64,000 bases of DNA, taken from NCBI GenBank assembly GCA_030549495.1, contig JAUIRK010000065.1:196001-260000 (forward strand), given 5' to 3'. A program made the translations under genes and the position numbers. The notes under the pieces were generated by a model. It ran no database searches. It had not been told where the DNA came from and was given only the letters and a program-made list of their open reading frames with translations. Numbering within the stretch: position 1 is the stretch's first letter; each line of letters opens with the position of its first letter. The DNA comes from Nectonema munidae. Taxonomy: Eukaryota; Nematomorpha; Nectonematoida; Nectonematidae. Shown here in pieces: positions 35,999-47,091 of the stretch.

Positions 35999-37741
35999 AT
36001 GTTTCTCATGATTGTTCTAATGGTATCCATTTATTTTTATTAAATAATTCATTACAATTAATAACCAATTTTATTGTTATATCTTTTATAGATAATGAAG
36101 ACATGTTTAACAAATGAAAAGAAATACAGATATATAATGTATCCCAACTTAAAATCAAGAAGAACAATTTTTGATATAAAGAAAGAGGCATTAAATTTAT
36201 TACGCTACAGAAATATTCAAACAAATGAAAATTCACCTCGTCTCAAACGCAGTAATAGAAATACATATAGCATACAACTAACAAAAAATTTTAGGGTGTA
36301 TGTTAAAAAGCCTTTATATAAAGAAAGAAATTTTAGAAGCTTTCGGAGAAGATACTATCAAAAAGATGATGAAGCATCAAATCAATATAATAATTATACC
36401 TTTGAAGGCAAAAGTAATAAATCCCGAGGTAAAAGAAAGGAAATAGGTCATTATAGAATTCTAAGAAGAGCAAATCCGAAGATTTTGTCACCTTCTAAAT
36501 ATGATTCTAGTTTAAAATATTTATCTTTAGAAGGAAAAATATCAAACAAAATTAACAACGAAAGAAAAAAACAGTCTACCGAAAAAGAAATAGTCGATAA
36601 CTATGGTAGATATAGAACCAACATGAAGGAAAAACCATTTAAATTTATAAAGGAGCTGAATAAAAATAACATGTACTTTGGAAATTCAAAGAGTTCAAAT
36701 TTCAATGAAAGTATTCTACTTTACTTACAACCTAAAAAAAAAGTAAAAATAAAGAATGTTTCAAAAACTTTGCCTGAAGAAAAAAATGGAAGCTATACAA
36801 AAACAAATAAAAGTTTGAAAGAAAAATATCCTATTAAACAATTACCTACATTTAAAACATCTTCGCCTAAAACTTTCAACAGATTTTCAACATTTCAAAG
36901 AACAAATTTTCGAGAAAGAAATCCAAAAAGTACTATTAGCGTGAATGAACTTTTAAAAGAAACTGGAAAGAAATTTGCTACTTATAAAAGATTTAAAGCT
37001 ATAAACATGATAAATTCCTATAAAAAAGTAAAGGAAAAGTTGTTAAAAATATCTGAAAAAATATTGAAGAAAAAATTTAAAGTTTCAAAAGAAAAGAATA
37101 TTCCATACGAACATCCTAGAATAAACCGAACGATTGAAACATCAACCTCATTATTAAATAAAGATAGCAAGCCTTTGAAACCTAGCTTTCATAATCTTGT
37201 AAAGTTATATTATAAACTTTATCCAAAGAAAGAAAAAAAGAAAAGTGTTGGACATAAAGTTGGAAAAATGTCAAGGTTACACTATTTTTTAATTAGTAAA
37301 CAAAAGACATTAGAAAAGCTAAAGAAAATGAAGAAAAAGTCGTTCAAACTTATCATAGATAAAAAAAAAAATAAAAAAGAAAAACATATAAAGAAAATCT
37401 TGGATCTAAATTTTAATAATAGCATTAATAAAAATACTGTAAGAAGCTTGAATTTAGAGTTGAAAGATCCAAAAAAAATAGAAAATCAATACTTAACTAT
37501 GAAATATTTTGATGAAAAAGTTCAACAAATCCGATCTAAAGGTTGTGAAGAATTAGAAAACTTCAGTAAATTTAAAGCTTCAAAAAATTCAAGATGTAAA
37601 AGTTTTGAAATTTGTACAAATCTTAAAAAGGTTAAAATATTTTGTCCAAAAAATACCAGATTTAATGAAGTCCTTGGTGTTTGTGATTGGAAATTCAATG
37701 TTGATGCTAGAAATTGTAAAACAAGAGGATTCAAATTTTGA
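35999..37741 (+). CDS. Secreted-type lysine-rich protein with C-terminal chitin-binding (peritrophin-A, CBM14) domain
   Basis: The long exon (36092-37741) encodes 548 residues from its own first ATG and is extremely rich in Lys, Asn and Ser. The last 65 residues hold the only Cys cluster: C484, C501, C507, C517, C530 and C541. The spacing x16, x5, x9, x12, x10 is that of peritrophin-A/CBM14 chitin-binding modules. A likely leader exon is 35999-36022 (MFLMIVLM); a 69-base intron with GTATCC donor and TTTATAG acceptor joins it in phase with IMKTCLTNEK, giving a hydrophobic start suitable for a signal peptide. Total about 557 residues. Family knowledge suggests an extracellular role in cuticle, gut lining or egg coat. 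The basic 480-residue body has no domain I recognise and may be disordered. AATAAA follows at 37814. The frame is intact. Confidence 0.75.
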
Positions 37742-37813
37742 TTTTATTCAAGATGGTTAAAGAGAAAGAAACTAATTCTAGTAGCATTTATTTTAAATTT
37801 TATTTTTATAATA

Positions 37814-37819
37814 AATAAA
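37814..37819 (+). terminator. Poly(A) signal of the chitin-binding protein gene
   Basis: AATAAATAAA overlap at 37810-37819, about 70 bases after the stop, in a T-rich context. Confidence 0.5.
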
Positions 37820-37824
37820 GTAAA

Positions 37825-38750
37825 TTTTTAATAATCAAAATGTCTATTTTTTCAAATTTTTATTTAGGCATAATTTGCCTTCAGAAGATTGGCTTACCAA
37901 AGATAATTTTATAAGGGTTTGCAATTTTTTTAATGAAATAGCAAAAACTTTAATAAATCTTTTTAGATTACTGTGTGCCTGTGTTATATAGAGAAATTAA
38001 AATATACTTCATTGAAACTAAATTTAACTTTTTATGCTTTTATATAAACAGTTAATAGTACTTTTTTGAAAATATAACAAACTGCTTTTCTCTTGTTACA
38101 CGATAATTTAGTTTACCAAATATAAAATTAAAAGCTATTTTTAAATATATATATTAAAAATATGTATCTCAAATTAAAAAGTAAATCTTTTATTATGTGC
38201 AAGAAAGAAATTAACAAATGAATCTTAAAGTTAAAAAAAGAGATTATATGGAGGAGTAGTACTATTAACATTAGAAGGACGGAGTAGAGCTTTTGTGACA
38301 AGCAAAATCTTCAAACCTAATTTAGTCAAAATAAAATATATCAATTACTATTATGTATTTTGTAATTTTTTTGTGTACTATTTGATGAAACGAATAAACA
38401 ATATCAAGTTAAATAACAAAAACTAACAAGAAACATTGAAATTGACGCTATCTACATGGTTCATAGCATAGGTAATTTTGTTTAATTTTTTATGTAGAGC
38501 ATGAAAGGTTACTTTTATTGGATTTTGTTCACTTTATCGCGTGAACTTTACAAAGAGGAGATAGTTTCATTCAATCAGATTTTATCCTTATTTTTACATA
38601 AGATATAGATAGAGACTGCCACTAGTAGTAGGAATGGTAAATCAAAAATATGTTTGAATGAAACAAGCTAAAGTCCTGCTATCCATATATGTATTCTGAT
38701 GTTTTCTACATTATTATCTCTACATGAAAAGCAACACCCTATCATTGCTG
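37825..38750. other. No gene recognised
   Basis: AT-rich sequence with no sustained frame. Confidence 0.4.
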
Positions 38751-38756
38751 ATAAAA

Positions 38757-39907
38757 AAGTGTGCTTTCATTTTATACTTCTAAATAGTATTTACATAACA
38801 AGTGCCAAAAATATAGATTTTTTTATAAATAAACCTTTAGTCTTGAATGGAAGTAATTTGTTTTGATAGCATATTTTTTTTGATTGCCTTATTAGCCATA
38901 TCATTATGTCATGTCTTCAGAAAACATTGATAAAGCAATTTTTCTGCCTATACACCTGGGGTGCAATATGCCTGATTTATTAGACCAACAGAAAAGTTAA
39001 AAACGGCTTTCTCATTGGTTTCAAGGACAAAATAAATTTGCTTAAAATTTTCAACATGTGAATGCTTTCCAATACTTGAAACAAATTCACTCTACGTTGA
39101 AAAAGAATTCAATTCAGAATTTTTTTTGCCACCTTGAGGCAAACAAGGTCAGTAAATCTGATTGAAAGCACACACTTTTTGTATTGAAACTTTTTATTGC
39201 ATCCTCTAATCCTTGTTAGAAAATGGTTCAGATGTTTTCCCTAACTTATGTTAAAGACTGGGTTCAAATAATAGCGACGAAGAGGAAGAAATTGCTCAAG
39301 AAGGAGATTCGCTCAAAGCACTAGATTGATCACATTTTTTTGGGAGAGCAGAGATGCTCTAGGAGAAGATCTTCAAGAAACATATTTTTTCCTCACCCGT
39401 CCAAAAGGCAATGCCAAAAATGTGAAAGATACAATAAAATATTTTAGTCTTTTCTTCACCGAGAATGTGGGTAGCACATTTATCAGATCCAGGCAATACT
39501 CAACTTCGTTTCTACATTCCATCGAGCATTTGCTTCTCTTTTTTATTTCGGTAAACAAAGGACTAGCAGATTCGCGTTAAATATCTCTTCAGAAAAATAA
39601 GTAAATCAATTTTCTAAAAATGCAATTAGAAGAGATGTGTTCGCTATCATCGTACTTTCACACGATTTGATTCAAAGAGAGAAAGCGACAATTCTATAAG
39701 ATTGGTAGCGATAAGATGTATTAACCGAAAAATTGCAATCAAATATTAGTTTGCAACAACTGTGTAACTATAGATGAGCTATAGAATTTTTGTGTTTTTT
39801 CTAGTGAAATATTTCAGACTCGATTTTTACATATGGAGTTTTTCAATTTTGCTAATATTGTCAAGAGATTAGTTTTCGTTTCGAGCTTATCTCCTTGCTG
39901 TTGTATT
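38757..39907 (+). repeat. Dispersed ~1.1-kb repeat, copy B
   Basis: Plus-strand partner of the minus-strand copy at 1-1050. Shared blocks include the acidic frame GSNNSDEEEE near 39258, the frame GEDLQET...RPKGNAKNVKD near 39370-39430, and the noncoding run ending near CTCCTTGCTGTTGTATTTAT at 39891-39910. The two copies differ by small indels and roughly 10% substitutions by eye. I do not recognise the family. Confidence 0.75.
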
Positions 39908-39909
39908 TA

Positions 39910-40709
39910 TATCGACAGCTTTTTCATGTATCATGAATTGTGTATATGCGCCTAAAATAACATTTTTCAATTTGTAGTACGGTTAGGTCCACATGTGCTA
40001 CGGCTTGCATACCTGAAAATTTTTACGGTTCAATGGATGTAAAAGTATGTTTTTATTTACAAATTATTCCTCTTTGAGCATTAACATTCTACACAAGCAT
40101 TCCAAAAAAAATTTCAAAACTGTTTATGTGGGGTCAAGACAATATCTTTCAAGAATTGATACATTTACTCAAAAAAACAACCGCAAACAATCTTAGACTA
40201 CAACAAATATACCGATTAATTTGGAAAGCTAATCGAAATGCTTACCAATCTGTTGCAAAATCGACAGGGATAGCTTTATAAGGCATCTAGCTTAGCATTT
40301 TGCTGAAAGGTCTATGAAAATGGGAAATGAAAGTTTTACTCGCATATCTACTCGAAATCGGCTTTCGTTTTCACCAAAACTAGTGAAGCACAGCACCACC
40401 CACCGTTAACGATTACTACTCTTGGAGTAATTGCAAGCCTAGAAGAGGGGGAACAAGAAAGTGTAGCGAGTGTTGCAAATTTGTTTGTAGCGAGCATACT
40501 TTATTTTTGTTGTAATTGTAAAAACGCATGGCATATTAAATCAAGAAACACACATACTTTGTCCAAAAATATTCTTTCGTTGTTAAATTTAATCTTTTAT
40601 TTTGCTTTTTTTTACAAATAAACAGCTTACTTTTATATTGCAATATGCATTGTAAAAACTTATTTTTAACATTACTTTTAATGTTGGACCGAATCTTTTT
40701 GCTTTTGCT
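39910..40709. other. No gene recognised
   Basis: AT-rich spacer between the dispersed repeat and the intact hAT element; only chance frames. Confidence 0.4.
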
Positions 40710-43121
40710 TTATAGAGCAGCGTTTCTCAACCTTTGACAGCCCATGGCTCCCTTCACCGAGTGGTTAACACTCTTGGCCCCCTGCCCTTCAAAAAAATAA
40801 ATTTTGTATTATGTTGTTTATCCAGTCACTAAAATTATAAACTTAAATAAAAATTTTTATTCAACAGTATAATCAATGGGACACTTGCTGTTGAGCTCGT
40901 GTGACCAGGCCTCTTATGTCCGGCTTTGTTTTGGACACAGCAAGGCGAATATCATTCCTAACATCAAGACGGTTTCTGGACTTTGTTTTGATCGTCGCCA
41001 GGTCAGAAAATCCAGATTCGCAAAGATATATTGTAGCGAATTGAACGTGCATTTCGGATGCCTTCTTGCTGAGCTTTGGATACGCATCCTGAACAGACAA
41101 CCAGAAGTTGGAAAGATCTTTTCTGTTACTGAAGGCCAGCTTCATTGCTTTCGAGACTTTAAACTCTGCGAGCTCCTCTGCTTCGTCTTCAGTAGGTTTA
41201 ATTTCCGTGTTAAATGGGTCTTTGTGCCATAGAACATCTAATGGGGCATTGTCGAAATAAGATTTGAACTCGGAGAAGAGAATGTCGAGATGTTTGATAA
41301 TGTAATTTTTGATGCCAATGGGAAGTTCAATCTTTTTTGTCTGAAGATGCTCGTCCAATAAAGGAAACGAAGCTGTGGATCCGGCTTCAATTCGTGCCTG
41401 CCAGACTGTTATTCGAGCAGACATTCCTGTAAGCTTGTCTTGAACGTCACTGACTGTGACATCATGGCCCTGCAAAGACTGGTTCATTTCATTTAGTCTA
41501 CCGAATATATCGGCTAGGTAGGCAAGCATCATGACGAACTCTTCATTCTTGAAGTGGACATGAAGATAGTTTTCATTCTCTTGCAGGAAAATTTCCGTCT
41601 CCAACCGAAGTTCATACAACCGAGAAAGGCATTTTCCCCTCGATAACCAACGAACTTTGGTATAAAACAAAAGTCCCACATGTTGCGCTCCCATTTCGTT
41701 GGCCAGAAGTTGGAACAGCCGATGATTTTTGGCCTTTGCACGAATGAAGTTGATTACTTTGACAGCAATGTCCAGTACTTCTAACAAACGCGGCGGCAGA
41801 GTTTTTGACGCAAGAGCATATCGGTGTAGTGAACAGTGGGAAGATGTTACGTGGGGCCATTCATTCTTCACAAGCGCGACGAACCCTCCTTTAACGCCAA
41901 TCATCGCCGGGGCACCATCAGTACAGATATGCTTGAAATTCTGCCAACTTAGTCCATTCATTTCAAAAAACGAGTCCACGATGGCTTTGACATTTTTTGC
42001 TGTTGTTGTAGTTGGCAGGGTATTGCAGAATAAAAATTCTTCCTTCATTTTCCCTTCTTTCTCGTAGCGAGCAAAGGCAATCAACTGGCTTTCCATAGCG
42101 GTGTCAGTAGACTCATCAAGTTGAAGGCTAGCCTGAAGCGTGCTTTGCTTAATTTCATAACAAATTTGACGACACACATCAGCGGCCATGTCATCAATCC
42201 GTCGACGAATTGTGTCATTAGATAGCGAAACTTGCTGAATTTTCTTTTTTGCCTCTGATCCGATCATTAGTTCCACCATTTTTTCTGTACATGGCTTGAT
42301 AAGTTCCTCAGCAATATTGTGAGGTTTCTTGCACTTTACAATTTGGTAAGCTACTTCGTAGCTAGATTGAAGAGCTGGTTTTTCTTCTGGCCGGAATCCA
42401 AATTTTGGAAGCGTCGCTTCACGGTCGTACCGTGCTCGTTTTGTAAGCAGAGCATCAATACTATCATCTTTCTTTTGAGGATGCAACTTGTCGCGATGGT
42501 TTGAAAGTTTAGAAGGACGTAGTGATGCATTTGCCATCACTACTGAGCAATGCAGACATTGTGCACAGTCCATGCCGTCTCGAATTACTTTCGTAAATCC
42601 AAAACTGACGTAGCTGTCATTCCATTTTCGAACTTTCGACATCCGAAAACAAATAATAACAAAACAAAGTTAAAAATTTGGCTTGAAAAAATTAGATTTA
42701 ATCAAAAAGAAATTTAACTAAAGAAAATATTAGATTTAATCAAAAAGTAAAAGACAAAAAAAATTTACAATTTACAAAAAAGAAGAAATAGATTAAGCCT
42801 TTCTTTGATTACTTTGCAGAAACAGTGTTAATAAGAGAGCAAAGAAAATTTATAAACAGTTTTTTTTTCTATCAGCCATTTTTATAGTAAGGACGATAAA
42901 AAAACAAGAAAAAAAATCTTAAAAAATTCAAATTTTTTTAGTTTAAAAAAAACTTTCAAATTAATTGAAAAAACACTTCTCTTATGACCGCAGTTTTCTC
43001 ACACTTCAAGCTTCTGCATTTTAAATTACATTTTCTAGTGTTAGCTTGTGGCCCCTAGGTTAAAGGCCTGTGGCCCCCTTGGGGGGCCATGGCCCCCCGG
43101 TTGAGAAACGCTGTTATAGAG
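40710..43121 (-). mobile_element. Complete autonomous hAT transposon with perfect 8-bp target duplication
   Basis: The element proper is 40718-43113 (2396 bp). The left end CAGCGTTTCTCAACC is exactly mirrored by GGTTGAGAAACGCTG on the right, with further pairing around GCCATGGC. The flanks TTATAGAG at 40710-40717 and 43114-43121 are identical. The single transposase frame is intact. Ends, target duplication and coding region all survive, unlike any other element in the window, which points to a recent insertion. Confidence 0.95.
40873..42642 (-). CDS. hAT transposase, ZBED5/SCAND3-like, 589 residues, intact
   Basis: It cuts and joins hAT transposon ends. Domains in order: an N-terminal BED zinc finger (C29-x2-C32, H49-x4-H54, in CLHC and SNHRDKLH); a linker with YEVAYQIVKCKKPHNIAEEL; the RNase H-like core with LQLDESTDT (first Asp region), CTDGAPAMIG (second Asp), the CSLHR Cys-x2-His motif and RWLSRGKCLSRLYEL; an all-helical insertion; and a C-terminal dimerisation block (NFWLSVQDAYPKLSKKASEM, FATIYLCESGFSDLATIK). 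Length and layout fit full-length members of the ZBED5-like branch. The start at 42642 lies just ahead of the BED finger. It sits inside matching terminal repeats, so it is a transposon gene and not a domesticated host ZBED gene. Confidence 0.95.
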   Translation of the reverse strand: MSKVRKWNDSYVSFGFTKVIRDGMDCAQCLHCSVVMANASLRPSKLSNHRDKLHPQKKDDSIDALLTKRARYDREATLPKFGFRPEEKPALQSSYEVAYQIVKCKKPHNIAEELIKPCTEKMVELMIGSEAKKKIQQVSLSNDTIRRRIDDMAADVCRQICYEIKQSTLQASLQLDESTDTAMESQLIAFARYEKEGKMKEEFLFCNTLPTTTTAKNVKAIVDSFFEMNGLSWQNFKHICTDGAPAMIGVKGGFVALVKNEWPHVTSSHCSLHRYALASKTLPPRLLEVLDIAVKVINFIRAKAKNHRLFQLLANEMGAQHVGLLFYTKVRWLSRGKCLSRLYELRLETEIFLQENENYLHVHFKNEEFVMMLAYLADIFGRLNEMNQSLQGHDVTVSDVQDKLTGMSARITVWQARIEAGSTASFPLLDEHLQTKKIELPIGIKNYIIKHLDILFSEFKSYFDNAPLDVLWHKDPFNTEIKPTEDEAEELAEFKVSKAMKLAFSNRKDLSNFWLSVQDAYPKLSKKASEMHVQFATIYLCESGFSDLATIKTKSRNRLDVRNDIRLAVSKTKPDIRGLVTRAQQQVSH

Positions 43122-45440
43122 TAAGAGTGTAACAGATAACATACTGTACTCGACAAATGTAAATTGCAAACAAGTGAACTTGTATTTTTTGTAACTTCTA
43201 GGCTATATTTTATACCTTATAATATTATGGTACTCGTGCTGTTATTCCTCTCATAAGATGAGCATCACAGAACAACCCATGCAGGCTTTGATATAATGCA
43301 GTCTGTTTGCTTTTCACTTGATTTTCTCAGCACAAGTCCATCATTACTTCCATTTCTACTTCTGTACTTCTCATGTTTTAAGCAATCTCCTTACTATTCA
43401 TTGACTAACGACTTTCTTGCATAAGCCGCCCTGTGTAGAAGACAATGTGTTTTTCAATAGGTTTCACCTCTTCATAAGATTCCACTATAATTGCAACATC
43501 AACCCAAAAGTTCATCGCATCGATACAGCATTTTGGCATAGCCAACCTCACTAAATTTATAGAATATGCAACACAAGGAAGGTTATGTGTTAGTCGTTAA
43601 TGAGTATTCCTTTAATTTTTGGTTGAAGGTCATCATAATTTTCGAATATACTTCCAGACCTATCATAACTTTTGTCTGAGCATTCACAAGAGCTTTCAAA
43701 ATTCTTTACTTTAAATTTTCAATTTCTGACTGATGGTGCGAAAAATATTTGAACAGTATATCCATAATAAAAAATCAATTGTTTTAAACAGAAGTAGAGT
43801 AAGACACATAAAAATGTGCTACCATTTTAGGTGGATCCAAAGATTAACATTAGTTTTATTTTTAATACTATACAGATAGATTGGGACCATCCGTTTCAAT
43901 AAATAGTAAATGAAAATAACGAAGGATAAAGACTTAAATTTTAGATTTTTTTTTGTTTTTCAAGAAGAAAATGTTTGCATACTTAAAGCAGTGTCCAGGA
44001 ACCGTTATCTACAAATTCAAGCCTAAATAATTTATGAAGCCAACTCTTGATATTTAAACCTGTAACTTATATTTAAAAAATATCGAATCTGTACTTTTTT
44101 GCAAATCCTATAGAACTATACTTCACATTATGTCAGATTCCATTATAAATATCGGATAACAGCCTATTCACATCATTTATAAAAGTAGAAGAAGAAAGTT
44201 TGATCGTTAATGTACCATCATCAGCCTAGATCGTAGGTAAACAAAAGTTAGGTAATTGATGCGCTAAAAGAAGGGGCATAAAAAGTTGGATTGGAGACGT
44301 AACTTTAGCCAGTTATAAATGTATGATCTAGTAGTCATTTTGTATAGCCTGTGAAATAATAGTGAATGTGAAATAGTTCCAAGTTTAGCAGGAAAGAGAA
44401 GCTGATGAAAAAACTGGAAAGCCCTAAGCCTCCTTCTCGAAGCCAGCTTTCTTAGTTTGCTTTCATGCCTCCTTTACTGGTTCTTTGAGTATCTGTTGCC
44501 TCAGGTGTGCTTTCATCTTACTGACTAGCATTTTTATCAATCTCAAAATATGAAGGAATGTTCTGCACTTCGAAAATTAACTTAAACCTTCAAAAAAAGA
44601 TGAAATATTTTTAAAACGATCATCATCATCATATAAGTGCATAATAACTTTAGTTCTAAGATGGCTGAAAGTGTTGAAAGAAATTATAGCTACGATAGAC
44701 TAGATACGGAAATGACAGACAAACTTTTTACACTTTTTTAATGCTTTCCTTCTCTTTGAAATCGAAATAGAACACCGCTATCTTTTTGAAATATTATTTG
44801 AAAAAAACAGAATGAAAATGAACTTCTGATGTCGTAAACTATATTTGAGATTTCATTGATCTCATTCTCATCGATTCTTCACCTAGTAGATGGAGGCTAA
44901 TCTTTTTATGAAGAGTTTTCTTCCAATTTGCTTCGTTGATAAAGAAATTTCAGAAGAAATAAATTTTGTACTTTTTCAGCCATTCAAGACGCACATTTGC
45001 AGATAATTATAAAAAGTCCCAATTTTGTCCATTTTATGTTTGGCTAGTAAGATTTCTACGATTTCAGCATCTCATTGGATAGATACATCCACTCTTGAAT
45101 TGATCGTATGATAACAAACCTTTTGGTTTAAAATGAGAACATCACTAACCCTCAAATTTTATGCTGAGAGGATAATATATACACTACTTTAAATCTCTTG
45201 GTTGAATGCTTTCCACGGATGTGAAAATTGAAAGAAGCCAAACGTGTGAATATACTCCTGCTTTCACATTTCCATAATTTAATTATTTTAGAAAGAAAAG
45301 GAGTAAAGTCCAACTCCAAGAGTCCTTATTAAAACCTTCATGTGAATAAGTGAATTTCTTAACTTCTTTCAAACAGTCACACTTTATAAAAATGGCCTTA
45401 CCCTTGCCAATGTTTCGGCACGCAATACCCATTCTTCTAT
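43122..45440. other. No gene recognised
   Basis: About 2.3 kb of AT-rich sequence with no sustained frame, splice-bounded segment or clear repeat end. Confidence 0.4.
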
Positions 45441-45449
45441 TGTGTTACG

Positions 45450-45670
45450 TTAGGGTTGGGGAGGCGGACGAAAATTATCCGACTCGGGTTCTGACTCCCA
45501 GGTATTTAAAAACTTGATAAATTTAAGGACAACTCTTCGCTTCCGACTCCAACTAACGAATTAAGCCGAACTCCATTTCCTTAACGCTTTTTCTTTCTTT
45601 GCCTAAAAAACCGACCTCGCCTCTTAAATTTCATTTGATGCCGACTCCTGAACCCATTTAAGTCGCCGAA
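45450..45670. repeat. Degenerate CCGACTC-rich repeat upstream of ETHE1
   Basis: Clusters of CCGACTC/TTCCGACTCCAAC/GCCGACTCCTG occur across this stretch. Similar words appear near 14530 (CACCGACTCCAAC) and 20420. It looks like a dispersed short repeat, here lying just ahead of the ETHE1 start. Confidence 0.4.
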
Positions 45671-45740
45671 TTCGTATCATGCGCTATATCTTTCGATCAT
45701 TTCATATTTTGAAAGACGTTGTTAGTGTTGCGCGTAATGA

Positions 45741-46466
45741 ATGAAGCACCATCACGTAGGTGGAATAATCTTTCGACAGTTGTTTGATAAGAGCTCTTGC
45801 ACCTACACATACATCCTCGCCGATAGGACCAGGCAGGCCGCGATCATAGATCCTGTAAAGGACTGCACTGACCGTGACCTCAAGTTGCTGAAAGAGCTGG
45901 ACTTGTCCTTGAAATTTGCCATCAACACCCACGTCCACGCAGACCACGTGACATCTTCTGGCACACTCAAAAAACTCTTCACGAAGACCAACTGTCGTTC
46001 CATGATATCGAAAGCGTCAGGAGCCCACTCTGACATTCTTTTGGGGCACAATGACGTCATCAAGATTGGCCAAGAGCTTGAACTCCTTTGCAAACTGACT
46101 CCCGGACACACAAATGGCTGCATGTCTTTTATATGTCACCACCTACTCTGTGCCTTCACTGGAGACACTCTCTTGATCCGCGGTTGCGGTAGGACTGATT
46201 TCCAAGACGGAAACTCCCAAGTACTCTATGATTCCATTCACAAGCATCTCCTTTCTCTTCCCGATGAATACGCTGTTTTTCCGGCGCATGACTACACAGG
46301 CCGAACGATGAGCACAGTGGGGGAAGAAAAACTCTTTAATCCAAGACTCACAAAGAGCAAGAAGGAGTTTTGTGCGATTATGGCAGCGCTGAAGTTAGAC
46401 CTGCCCAGAATGATTGATGTAGCAGTTCCAGCTAACATGCTCTGTGGCCTCCAAGAAAACTCCTGA
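45741..46466 (+). CDS. ETHE1: Persulfide dioxygenase ETHE1, single exon
   Basis: ETHE1 oxidises glutathione persulfide to sulfite in mitochondrial sulfide catabolism, using one Fe(II). It is a metallo-beta-lactamase-fold protein of 241 residues (human 254). It carries the signature THVHADHVTSSG (H64, H66, D68, H69), PGHTNGC (H123), FTGDTLLIRGCGRTDFQ (D142 and the ETHE1-type CGRTDFQ), PAHDYTG and the closing VPANMLCG; H64, H123 and D142 match the iron ligands. An in-frame stop directly precedes the ATG. The protein starts about 12 residues later than human ETHE1, so no long mitochondrial presequence is encoded here; an upstream exon is possible but not seen. GC content is clearly above the flanks. 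AATAAA follows at 46499. No introns and no damage: either naturally intronless or a retrocopy. Confidence 0.95.
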   Translation: MKHHHVGGIIFRQLFDKSSCTYTYILADRTRQAAIIDPVKDCTDRDLKLLKELDLSLKFAINTHVHADHVTSSGTLKKLFTKTNCRSMISKASGAHSDILLGHNDVIKIGQELELLCKLTPGHTNGCMSFICHHLLCAFTGDTLLIRGCGRTDFQDGNSQVLYDSIHKHLLSLPDEYAVFPAHDYTGRTMSTVGEEKLFNPRLTKSKKEFCAIMAALKLDLPRMIDVAVPANMLCGLQENS

Positions 46467-46498
46467 AAAGAAGTATTATTAATTATTTTTCTCTTTTC

Positions 46499-46504
46499 AA
46501 TAAA
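46499..46504 (+). terminator. Poly(A) signal of ETHE1
   Basis: AATAAA 33 bases after the stop codon, the spacing of a very short 3' UTR. Confidence 0.55.
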
Positions 46505-46509
46505 TTATT

Positions 46510-47090
46510 TTCTGCTACTTTATCGACAAAATCACATAATTTTATCCCATGTGATTCCTATTAGTTTGCATTTCTCAACTTTCTTTCACTACGGACCCTC
46601 AAAAATCTTTGAAAGACCGCATGCACTGCCATCATAAAACTTGAAGTGAGCGGCGTTTTTTGTAGGTTAAATTAAATTCCAGCTTTATTTTACTAACAGC
46701 CAAACGATCTTGTTTGAGAGAACACTAAAGAACGAGTTGAGCAGGAGTCGTGGAAGTAGATGAGTGAGGCATAACTTAATTTCGGGGTATTTAAAAAATA
46801 GTCCTTTAATTGGAATTCAAAAGGGGTGAAGTTCTTTATTTGGCATTTCAGTACATCACAAAGTTCTCATAACAACAAACGCACTTCTCACAATGTCAAA
46901 TAAATTAATGCCACATCACCCAAATAATAATGCATCAAATCAACATAAAGTTTGTCTTCAAGAAGCTTTTTCTTTGACATTTCTCTGCACTTCTGCAGTT
47001 CCCCCTCGAGTCCGATGGGGAACCCTGTATACTAAAACTTATATAGCATCTAGATTGTCAATTTCTCATATAATGATAAAATATTAAATA
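46510..47090. other. No gene; possible hAT-type remnant
   Basis: GCATTTCTCAACTTTC near 46569, followed by GACCCTCAAAAATCTTTG and AGACCGCATG, looks like a decayed hAT-type short element. The 64-codon frame at 46893-47087 shows no known motif. Confidence 0.3.
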
Positions 47091-47091
47091 C

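Noticed and set aside
1-39907. Inverted 1.1-kb repeats as the ends of one giant transposon
   Set aside because: The interval contains a complete host gene (CapZ beta) and many unrelated elements, and the repeats carry internal frames of their own, so two independent copies are far more likely.
41529-42504. Five additional frames within the hAT element on both strands
   Set aside because: All overlap the intact 589-codon transposase in other frames and have no motifs of their own.
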